Shown here piece by piece: positions 11,801 to 23,800 of a stretch of 64,000 bases of DNA. Under the pieces are notes generated by a model that was not told the DNA's origin, searched no databases, and was given only the letters and a program-made list of their open reading frames with translations. The position numbers and the translations under genes are program-made. The stretch spans positions 669,090-733,089 of the forward strand of contig NW_017802492.1 in the NCBI RefSeq assembly GCF_001625305.1, read 5' to 3'. The stretch comes from Branchiostoma belcheri (taxonomy: Eukaryota; Chordata; Leptocardii; Amphioxiformes; Branchiostomatidae). The stretch's first letter is position 1; the number at the start of each line of letters is the position of its first letter.

Positions 11801-14800
11801 AGCGAAGTGAGGAAAGTCGTGTTAAGTGCCTTTCCCAAGGGCACAAGATCGGTGGCATGTCAGGACTCGAACCCGGGGCCTCTGGTTCCGATTCGAGAAC
11901 GCTGCCGCTGCGCCACACGACCCCACGTCAGTTATCAGTTATCACAGACTCCCAATAGATAATTTCCAACGGAAAGTCCTCTGTTTTAGCTTCCTTTTAT
12001 TTATTTATTTATTCCTTCACATATCTATGGCAATCACTCGTGATCATTATTTGTAATCAATACATATTCATGTACAGATACATAGTCATGCACAGATACA
12101 GATTCATGTACAGATATACAGACTTTCCGAGTAGGATAACCGTGTCAGTCCCTACACCTAAGTGAGGGTCACAGTTGACACGGTGGCCTTCGCGTGGATT
12201 TGTTTAAGGTGGATAACAGGTTGCGAATCTGAGACCCGCACACTTGGGCATCCGTCTTCCCCAGCGGATCCATCACATATATCTATTGAGTATTAATCAA
12301 GAAGCACAGTTGCTTATATGACGCTTCCTACTCAAACACATAAAAAAGAGTAAAATACAATGACATACATTATTACAGGAATGGTTAAAAGAAAAATGAG
12401 TGTAAACAAGGCAATTTGGTGATCTATCAATTACGAGAATCAACATTACATCTACATCTGAATCGAAGACATTACAGTTTTGTGAATGTGAAAGTGACGT
12501 GGACCCTAGGCCTCGTAGCAGTAAAACATTAAGTACTGTCATTGAGATGCTGTAGTTTTACTATGTTGGAAAGAGATGATAACAGAGCACTTCTTTGACT
12601 GGTATAAAGTTTACAGTGTAGAATGTAGTGTTAAGCCACCTTTTACACTTTTACATACCTAGCTATATACGGCATACCTATAGTAACCTCAGATTATCAT
12701 GAAAGTTCATCTGTGTTGGTAGTAATCATAGTAAAACGTTAAACTTTATTCCAACACACTATTTACAGGGATCAAATTTTCAGCGACCACTGTCGCCTTC
12801 ATCAGGATAATTAATGACCAATCACTTCAAAACGTGATCTCGCGAGAGTTACGGTTTACAAACACGTGACCTTATTCACACGAGACTTTACTGATACGTG
12901 ACGTAAGCAATTGATCAAAAGTGCCAGGGAGTTTATATCGTCCACCATCTCTATTAAGTGAAGGCTGAAGTGCTCTGATATATATAGCCTCCTTAATGCC
13001 TCTTAGAAAATTTGATCCCTGCAAATAGTGTGTTGGAATAAAGTTTAACATTTTACTACTATAGTAACCTCGTCACTATTACAGATATTAGCGGTGGCTT
13101 AGGCGGCACAGGCGGAGGCGAAGGAGGAACTGGTACTGGAGAAGGTATGCTTACTAGAACTGTTGGTAGTTTATGATTGATATGTAGTATGTAATTTATG
13201 CATACTTTGTAACACACAGCTTCTATGGATCCAATAGTAACGTTAACACCGTTGACAATGCCACATAGTAAACCCACCTACCTACGTAGTCCCATGACCG
13301 ACACTGGTCGTCGGGGGGACAATGCAGACTTTGCAGCAGAGGTGTAGCCAGGTCTTCCTATCTTGGGCTGCTGTCAAAAGTTGTGGGACGGCGAGGGACC
13401 TCCACTCCTTGTTAACACAGTAAACATAGTAAACATCAGCGTCAAAACTGCCCCCCCCCCATTGCCATTGCCAGAAGTTCTGTTCCGCTGAAGTAACATC
13501 GTTGTTTTACCTGCACAGTTCCTAGAAAATGGAACTCAAACCTTCGCTGTGGATCGGCGTTCCCGGCTCCTGGCTCCAATCCCGGTCAGTGCAACCCTGA
13601 CGGTCCCTTCCCTTGCTGCTCTCCGCACAACTGGTGCGGCATCACTGCACATCACTGCACCTGCGACGGCTGCATCGACTACAGACGCAGGCCAGGTGAG
13701 CATCTATAATCATGGGCGTTTCTATTCTCTATTCAGCACTCGCGGTTATAGCGCTGGCTTCGGAACCAATAGGTCCCGGGTTCGATACTCAACATATGCA
13801 TGCCCGGACGTTGTGCCCTTGGGAAACTTCCCTCCCTAATCTGTCTAAATGTGTGCCAAAAACACTATACGGATTTGGTACGCCAAGGCGCCGACATTTG
13901 CACATTTGCCACCAAGAGCCGTAACAAATTCAGCTCTGAGGAGAACTTTTAAAAACCTACTGAGCGGCTCTGACAGCGAATGCCTCATTTGTTGCATACA
14001 ATAGAATCCAGGCTTGTGAGTTGTGACAAGTACAGTTGGAAAATTAATATATAATAATGCATGGTTATGAATACTAAATATGCATATGATTAAACTGTTC
14101 TAGTATTTTTCTAAATCTCTTATTAATAATATGCACTGCTCTCGCATACAGCATGTACCTACGCATACAGCCATGTTTTATTCTTCTCTGTTAGGTGGCG
14201 GTGGAGGAGGAGGAGGACAAGTAGCAGTAGGAGGAGGAGGAGAACTAGGAGGAGCAGTTCCAGGAGGTAATGTTGAGAATATAAACACACATCGAAATAC
14301 CTTTTTGCAGGAAAATTAATTCTTAGCTGCTGTTTATAAATACAGGCATCACCATTGGCTTGTTCATTTTAAGCTCTGGATAGGGGCACGGAAGGGGTGA
14401 CACTCGGCAATAACGTGTAGGCTTTTGACAGAAGGTATTTAACCCGCTGTATGTAATCATGTTTTTCAAGGCTCTGGCTCGGGACAAGGCCCGCCATATA
14501 GAAGCCTTGGCTATTGGAAAGACACCTTGAGCCGAGAACATAAAAACAAAGTGTGTCAAGGTCATGGACATGGTTGTAGAACCATATTAACATTTGCTGC
14601 AAGCAGTGTTACATGTACGTCTCTTTAAGGTGATGAGAAAATGGAAATTGACATTGCATTTAAACATATACCTTACCATTCTTGACTCCTTTCTCTTTAG
14701 GAGGAGGAGGAGGAGGTGGTGGTGGAGCGACTCAACAGTGTGGTATGTGACGTACAGACATTGACACAGTATTAATAACGGCATTGATAATTGTAAATGG

Positions 14801-17800
14801 TCACACAATACAAGCTCTAAGTGTTGAGATACAGTTACATATCAGAGTGTACAAAAGAGCTCAACAGTTCATGCTTATAAACCTACTTTTCCGAGAATTC
14901 TCCGGTGCCCAGTGTAGTAGATGCTACCTGAAACGTCTGACTACTTCTAAAATCATATACATTTGCTGGAGTAACTTTTTTGGCGTAGAAAACAGCTGTT
15001 TTCTGTCCCACAGCCGGCAGTACTACCAACCTTGCCCAAGGTCGCCAAGCGGAACAGTCGAGTACGGGTTACGGAGGCACCCCAGACCGGGCGGTGGACG
15101 GGAACACAAACTCGCAGTATAGCGGGAACTCCTGCACACACACCAACTCGGAGGACAGGCCGTGGTGGCGAGTCGACCTGGGTTCCTCTAAATGTGTGGA
15201 CCGAGTCGTCGTCACCAACCGACGAGACTGTTGCTCGGAGCGACTCGGCGGCTTCAAGGTGTACGTCGGTGACAACCCGACCGTGACAGAGAACCCAACG
15301 TGCGGGGGAGAGCAGTCTACACGGAACAAGTGGTCATTCACCGTGGACTGTGGTGGTCGCACAGGCCGGTACGTGGGGATAGCTCTACCTGGCAGGGAGT
15401 TCCTCACACTGTGTGAGGTGCAGGTCTTTGGAGGTAAGATTCTTTTCCTTTTTTCTTTTGGCTTGTACTTTGCTGCATTGTATTCTTCTTCTGAGTCACT
15501 AGAACGCACTCCGGCTGGCAACCTTGGCTAAAGGAAGTGGGTTTCTTCGGGATGGCAGCGGGTACGTGTAGCACTTGTGTCGGCCGCAAAGATGTTAGGT
15601 GTGATTGGAATTTATTGCAAGTTGAGGAAAGGAACATAGAAACAAAGTATGTCATGAACATGGTTGTCGAACCATATTAATATTTGCTGCAAGCGGTGTT
15701 ACGTCTGTTTAAGGCAATGAGAAAATGGCAACTAACATTGCATTTAAATATATACCTTACCATTCATGACTCTTTTGTGTTTAGAAGGAAACAAAACTCT
15801 TTTAGCTGTACGTGTCCTGCTATGCTTTCTTTTTTTCTGGGACGGGAGGTTCTGACTCACGCTAGGTCTAATGTATCCTCAAACGTCTTGTAAAATACTT
15901 TTTTCCCATTGTATCTAACTTGAGTTCGCAGCCACTTAGTCCGTGTCCTTTCATTTGTATTTATTACTGTGTTTCTGAATAAAAATAATGTGCTTCCAGG
16001 TTGTATGCATCACTTGGGATGTTGACGCAAGGTAGTCGTTTACGTAGATCTGTCAAACCTCTGTTCGTAAAAGAAGCCGGTTATCAAGAACAGTACGGGC
16101 AAAGTCGAGTCGTATACGTAGCACATGCCCCAATTAAATCCCACGAACAACCAGGCGGCACCGTAACATACGCATATTTTCATTCGTTGAGGCAATAATT
16201 CCATTTTGAATATCTATCATCTTGATTAGGTGCTGGAGGAGCAGGTGGAGCCGGAGGAGCAGGTGGAACAGGTGGAGCAGGTGGAGCAGGTGGAGCAGGT
16301 GGAGCTGGAGGAACAGGTGGAGCAGGAGAAACAGGTGGAACAGGTGGAGCAGGTGGAGCAGGAGGAGCAGGTGGAGCAGGAGCAGGAGCAGGAGGAACTG
16401 TCGTCATTCCAGCTGACAAAGTCGGTGAGTGAAATGCTTCAAAATAAGTCAATTTGTGGAATATCTTTTAGTTACTTGTCAATGCCACAATTTAAGCATC
16501 AGGGTATTGCAATTGCCAAAAGGACAGCAAGAACGAGCAAGGTCCTTGTTTTCTATGTTAAAATTCTTAATTGCTAGAATATCATTTTAGCATTATACTC
16601 TACACACAGTACTAGTAGTTGTACATCTATGGAATTTGTCTTAATTAATTAAGCCCTGTCACACACAAAACCAGGTAGGCGTGGCCTAAATCTGGTCGGA
16701 CATGTCCCGAACTTCAGCCAACCTAGGTTGCCTGGTGTTCGAGGGGGGTATGAATGTGTGAATGACAAGGCTTAATGTTGACGACGAGTTACTGCGAAGG
16801 GCACAAAATATATCATGGACACAAGATGCTACTATTCAAACAATATATGCGGGTCTCCGAGGCTGTCTCAAAAACTCACCCACCGCAAGGTAAAATTTGC
16901 AGGACATTGTTATCGAGCTAAGCAGGAAATCGTTTCTTCTGTCCTTTCTCTGGAAGCCAAGAGGTCGAGTACACTGTAGAAGTCTGACTTTTACCGATAC
17001 CTTAACTAGAGACACTGGCATAGAACTCGAATACTTAGGAAAGCAATGCTAGAGAGAACTGGAGAGTTGTATGTGATGGCATAGAGCCCGGCTTATAGGC
17101 CGCTAATGTATGTAATGTTGACGACAGGGACCGGTTGGGGCATGGTGGATGGAGACCTCCACTGGGTGACGGTGGGCGGCTGCGGCGTGTGGGGCATCCG
17201 CGGGGAGCACGACATCTACTTCCGCGTCGGCACGTTCATGAACGAGGGCTCCCCCGGCACGGAGTGGCAGAAGGTGGACGGCGACATGGGGTGGGTCTTC
17301 TCCGGCAACGGCATCGTCTGGAGCATCGACCACGACTACAAGGTCTACGTACGGACAGGTGGGTGGTCATTTTTTTGCTGACCCCCAAAACAGGTTTACG
17401 CTTAGCTGGTCCCTATCTGGGTAAGAGACAAGATAGAATGCGGAAACGGTATCACAATTGGCGGGGGCACAATCGTGTAATTGCTTACTAAGCAAAACAT
17501 AAACTTGAACACGAAACTTCATATCTCCAAATGGTTACTAGTACCTGAGCGTTGATGCATAAGGAATGTATAGCCCTGTCGGCTTCAGAGTTCAGACAAT
17601 TTTTCTTCTTATTCAAAGAAAAGGATCGGTAAAAAGCATTTCAGTTAAGGAAAATAGTGCTTGAATAATTAAATGTGAAATACGTGAAACCTGCAGAAAA
17701 TATAGATATTTTTGACGTGTATGCTTATGATAATTAATAAATATCAGTGTTCGTCAGTTTCGCTGTGCTAGTATCCTCGCGTCGAAAAACCTATGGTTAA

Positions 17801-20800
17801 GACTGTGACTGTTATACACGACAGTGCAGCGTGGGTTTTGATAATGTACAACTCCTCTTATCCCTATCAGGCATCGACGGAAGCCACCAATGGGGTACAT
17901 CGTGGAAGGAGATCACAGGAAAAACGATGAAGTCTCTGTGTGTCAGCTCATCCAGTAACCAGGTGTGGGCAGTGGACTCTGAGGGAGCGATTCAGCGCAG
18001 GACAGGCATCGGTGCTGGCAGCTTAGAAGGTAAAGACTGTAACAGGGTCAACCTGGCGTCCAGTCTATCGCGGTTGGGGCGGATTTTCTTCGGGGCCACT
18101 GAAGCTCTGCCCCGCCCACCCCAGCTAGGTTCCCCAGTAGCTTTTGCACGACGGGAGTTAATTGGATGGGGCTTAGTGACGCTTAGCAACAACAGAACTC
18201 ACTAATGGCGAGAAGCGACCAACTGTTCTCTTAGACCAACTCCCCTGGCATATCATCTGTCTATCTGGCCAATTTCTACTCTTTCCAGCCGCTCCGTGAA
18301 GCTTGGTAGAGGCTAGTGTTCTACAGGAAATGTTAGAACCAGAATGAAGTGTAGTTTGTATAATTATGCCCTCGATGCTCGACTATAGGTACGGGCTGGG
18401 AGGCCGTGGGCGGCGGCGATGCCGTGGAAGGCGGTTTCTCGTACGTGTCCAACGGGTACTCGGGCGTGTGGGCGATCTCAGCCACCGGCAGCGTCTGGTA
18501 CCGCGAGGGTACCTACGGGTCACTCGGCGCCGCGGTGGGCAGCGCCTGGGTCGAGGTGACCGGGGTCTACCTGGTGCAGATCACCGTCGGGTACGACGTG
18601 ATTTGGGGAGTGAACAGCCAAGGCCAGATCTTCGTCAGGATCGGTAAGGACGCACAGTGACTGTGTTATACACAATATTTTCTGTTACGGACTTTTATTA
18701 CAAACTCTGGACTATCTTTTAAAGGATAACTCTGGACATTAACTCATAGGCAATTACTTCCTCTTACCATAATTGCATTATGTATGTATGTGTGTGTGTT
18801 TGTATGAAATTTTCACAGCTCACAAGAAACATGCACATCGAAGTTTGGAAACAGACCTGCATACACAAAAGGCGCCTTATATTCTATTGTTAGCGTTGTT
18901 TTGTACTGATACTACAATGGATTATACTGTTATCGTGCTAACTTAAATTTACAATTTGCGTGACAGGACTGTCTATCGAGAATCCACGAGGAGCACAGTG
19001 GGGAATGATCGAGGGAAGCCTGTCTCAGGTTTACGTCAGCTCAACTTCCAACCGTCTGTGGGGATGTAACAGCAACGACAACATCTGGCGACGTGAGGGC
19101 ATCTCAGCAGTAGGCGTCACTGGTAAGGACCTCCTCATCAATGTTCGTCAATGCATGTACGTAGTGTTACGTTTCAATTTTGCGGCATATTTTCTTTATT
19201 CACAAAGAGGCAAAAACGCACAATAGCTTATGTAACGCCTTCTACTTGAGGACATAAAATAAGAGTAAAACACAATGACAAAATACGTACATGTAAACTA
19301 GAAAGGTAACATTTGCAAGGCAAATGCACAAAGTTATTATATATTCGAGGGAGTCTAAATCCCTCCTACTATAAAATTGCAACATTATGTAATCCAACAC
19401 CAGTTATCATTGTGAGAGACAGTCTGGTTCAGTCAGGTCAGAGGTCACTGTTTGGAGAAGAAGAAGAAACGTAGCAAAAACATTATGTAAACATAATAAG
19501 ACATGCAGGTTGGCGATGTATTAATTGCGAGAATATACCTGTATAGTGAATAAATGCTTGAACTATGCAAAAGACATTACAGTTTTGTAAATGTGAAAGC
19601 GACGTGGCCCCTCGTAGCAATAAAGAACATAATGTACTGTTATTGAGATTCTGAAACTCTAGGGATGATATCATAGTACTACGTTGATTGGCATCTTTAA
19701 CGGGATATATATCCTTTCCCTGTGTCTTTATCAGCCGCTAAGTTCAGGTGGTTGATTTCCTCTCCGGAATGGGCTATCGACTCAGCGGGCACTCCATGGG
19801 TCCACGGCGGGGTCACGTATGACGCTGCCAAGACGCTGGACATGAATCTCCAGACCTTCTGGAATCCACAGGGTCTGGCTAAGGACTTCAACCAATGGCA
19901 CATCATCTTCAACTTCGGCATGGCCTACACCATCTCCAGGTTTGTTTATATGTTTGTTTTTTCTGTTTACACGTAAAGGCATCCAATGCAATTTCAGGGC
20001 GACAAAACTGGAATATTCTGAATGTAAGAAAATCTGTATGATATAAGAACATACTACGTAACTTTACATTAGCACATTTGCATCCGTATTTCATACTTTG
20101 GGCATTCAAAGCAGCATAGAAACAAGCTCAAAGAGGAATACTAATATTTTCTGGGTGGTACCCCAAAAATCAACCCAGGATCCTACCCGTAACTTTCACC
20201 GCTCAACAACACCAAATTTTTGCTCTATTAAAGTTGTACCTAACTTGAATTTGCAGTCGATTTGTCTGTGTCCTTTGTATCCATTACTGTTTTTTTGCCA
20301 AAAATGTAAGGTTCTCCATCAACAACTACGGCGACACCTCGCACGACATCAAGGCATTCAAGCTGCAGACGTCGGCCACAGCGGGGCCAGGGTACAACTG
20401 GGTGGACGTGCTGGTGGTGACGGACGCCGCCGCGGGGACCCACGAGACACAGCGCTTCCGCGGGTTCGCAGCGACCAGCCAGTACTGGCGACTGTACATC
20501 ACCGCAACGCACACCGGCTGGCAACCCTGGCTGAAGGAGGTCGGCTTCTACGGAATGATAGCAGGTAAGGTTGTTTGTTTCTTTTAATGTTTTATTGCAA
20601 ATTTATGCCCGAGGTGTAATTGCAGGAACAGAAGAAACATTTGGTATAAAAATACAATTAGTACACATAGAACTACTGATAACTTTTTTGAAGACAGAGG
20701 AAGACAAAGGATCCCACTTTTTCTGTAATCTGTGGATTTTCAGATGTTAAGAGGAGAGTGGTTTTCATTTGCGTGAAAGTTTGGGTAGAATTATTGTGGA

Positions 20801-23800
20801 ACAACTCTCCTTTAGCTGCCCACCCGAGCTATTCTTCCAACAAAGGGAGTAGATAAAAAGATAACAATACATATTAAACATACAATTACATGAAGTTATA
20901 TTACATACAGCTTTTAAAAGAGACACATGTGTAACATCGTATGTGCTTTACGTATTTCCTCTTTGAGTTACAAATCATAGTTAAATCCTGCTTCAGAATG
21001 AATTCGAACAACACAATGGAATTTACTGTATTATCTATTTTCTGTATCTGTATCTGTATAGCCGGTATAACCGCCTTTCGGCGTAACACACCAGCAATTT
21101 TGGAAGTTTTAGGATCATCTTTTCCCCATGATTGTATTTAGGACGTTGCCCGGCCAGTTGGTCATCCGCTGGAGCATTGTGCTACCGTGCCTACGATGAA
21201 ACAGCCAACTGGCATGAGGCAGAGCTCAAGTGCAGACAGGGGGGCGGCCGGCTGGCCAGCATCAAACACCCCGCCTTCCATTACTTTGTCGTCGCGATGA
21301 AGAACGCAATGGACGCCAACGGTGACTTCTGGATCGGCCTGAACGATGAAGGTTAGTGTGCTAATGTAAACAATAGCCTGGGTCGTAACATTACAATAAC
21401 ACTGCTGGCTGATCATTGGTTTACAGCAACTACATGTAGAAGTCCTGATGGTAGAAGTCCTGATGGTGGAAAGAAGATTGCACATGGTACAATGTATTAC
21501 AACAACTATTGAGAACAAAGTACAAAAAGTATAGAATAGACCTCATATAAAATAAAGCCTAAACAACAAGTCTGTCTTCGATATAATTAATTATAACTTT
21601 ATTGTTACAATCGAGTGGGTCTAATCATGAGTAATTTTCTAATAACAAAGCAGGCTTTTATATATTTATCCATGTTTGTATTGTGGGAGTTATTGCATGT
21701 AATTACAGAAGAACTTTATTGCACGACAATAATACATGGTACGATGTATGGCAAAACAAATGAACAATGTACAATGAAGTATAGAATAAGACCTAATATA
21801 TAAATCCTAATTACTCAAAGTTTATTCCCCTTTCCGCCTACAGTTTCAGAGGGAGTGTGGTCTTGGACGGACCAGTCGGGCGTCAGTCAGTACAGTGCCT
21901 GGGCCCAAGGCGAGCCTAACAACGTACAAAACGAGGACTGTGGACACTACAACAAGCACGGCATTGCTGGCACACATCAAGACCTCTGGAACGACAACAA
22001 ATGCGACCAGAGATTCAAATTCATCTGTGAACGAGGTTAGTTCAATGGTTCGAAGGTTAGACATCCAGGTACGCCAAAAAAGTTACTCAAGCAACTGGAT
22101 ATGATGTCAATGTCACTGACAAAAGGTAGTGGATGCTACCTGAAACGTCTGGCCGTTTTCAAAATCATTTGCAGTTGCTTGAGTAACTGTTTTTGGCGTA
22201 GTTCAAGTATTCTTTAGCGTATGACCTCTAGTACGTGCATTCTACGACTTCCTAACGCTTGTTCCTAGTTTCTCATAACTCATAAATGAACCAGTTGCTT
22301 GAGTAACTGTTTTTTGGCACATAAATGAACCAAATTCATAATCTGTTTTGGCGTGTACAGCTCAGTTTCTTTAGAGACATTCCCGTGCTATCAGACCAAA
22401 TCGTGAAGTGGATGGTCAGGATTGAGCATACATTTAGACAACTGAACAGCCGCAAGTTCTCGTCTTTTTTTAAGTGTAGGAAGGTCAGGAACCCAAAGAG
22501 ATGATCCTTAAGGCTCTCTGTACTTTCTCAAGAGCCAGTTCCTGTTATGTTGGTCTTCATATGTGATATTCTTCAGCCTTCATTTCTTTATTCCACTTAT
22601 GGACTCATTCATTTCATTTCTATCTTTTCAGATGTTCTTCGTCCTGGTGAGGTAGCCACAGAAGGTGTTCACGAGACTGCTGGTAAGACAACTGCACAAT
22701 GTACTACATGAAACTTTTTCCAATGGTAGAAACACTTTTTTTCAGTGTTCTGCAATATTGCAGAAAGTCAAAATTTTGTCCTGCAATTCGTAAATACTTT
22801 CTGCAAGTACACACTTAAAAGTCCGGATCTAAACCTATGGCATATACAATATTGCATGTTGGCAAGCATTTTATATACAATTTGAAAAATACATACAAAA
22901 CTACTTGTATGTTTGAACTACGCCATTGAACTCCTAGTCTGATTTTTTTCAGTCTGCAAAATTGCAGGTTGCTTAATTTTTCTTCTGCAAGATTGAAAAC
23001 GTCTCTGCAGAATTCAAAATGCAGATGGGTATTTCTAACACTTTTTGCTGTTGGAACACTTTTGTATCTTATCCTAACTTGTACTACACTACTGTTGGCA
23101 TTTGAAAACATTTGTATCTCTCCAGGTGGGGTAGAAGAAGTTGTCATAAATGAAGAAGTTGAAGGGCCTCCTGGTAAGACAACTGCACAATGTACTGCAT
23201 CCAAAATTTTACTTCATCACAACTCGTACTACACCTCTTAGCATTTGAGAACTTTTATATCTTTCCACGCTGTAGCTCTTTCTGACTTATAGTACATAAC
23301 CGTTGGCATTTGAAAACATTAAATTTTGTATCTTTTCAGGTGGGGTAATTACAGAGGTTCACGAGACACACGAGACTATCGTCATTCCTGGTAAGACACC
23401 TGTATCTGTACAATGTACGTACTGCATCAAATTATACCACAACTTGTGCATGTACTACATCACTGTGGGCATTTGAAAACTAACAAAACTAATATTTCAG
23501 AAGATCATGACATGATCATCATTTCTTACTCGATGCTTGTTACCTTCGTCAGAAGGTTATAAGTTTGGGAACACCATACACGGGTTGCTGATTTTGTAAT
23601 TGGTTTAACTTGGGGTGCGGTGCATGTATCTTTATGGTATTTGGGAAAACGAAGGTCAATGTCAATTTTGGGTACTCTAGCGGTTTTGTACGGTACTGCA
23701 GCGAGGGTACATGGGTATAATATCTCGCGCTGTGGACATGCTATAGATGCTTGGGCAGGAAGTATCTGGTGTGGTTTTTGAGTGAAATAGCTGTTTTTTT

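Larger units (their letters stand above)
14530..15480 (+). repeat. Recent segmental duplicate of about 1410-2340
   Basis: The two intervals share exon and intron sequence in the same order: GACATGGTTGTAGAACCATA, the Gly linker exon, the intron with CAATACAAGCTCTAAGTGTT and TTCCGAGAATTCTCCGGTGC, the F-type lectin exon, and the start of the next intron. Intronic identity over hundreds of bases shows that the duplication is younger than the rest of the internal repeats. Confidence 0.85.

Noticed and set aside
16180-16452. Pro/Ala-rich minus-strand frame (collagen- or extensin-like)
   Set aside because: Antisense shadow of the Gly/Ala linker exon at 16230-16424.
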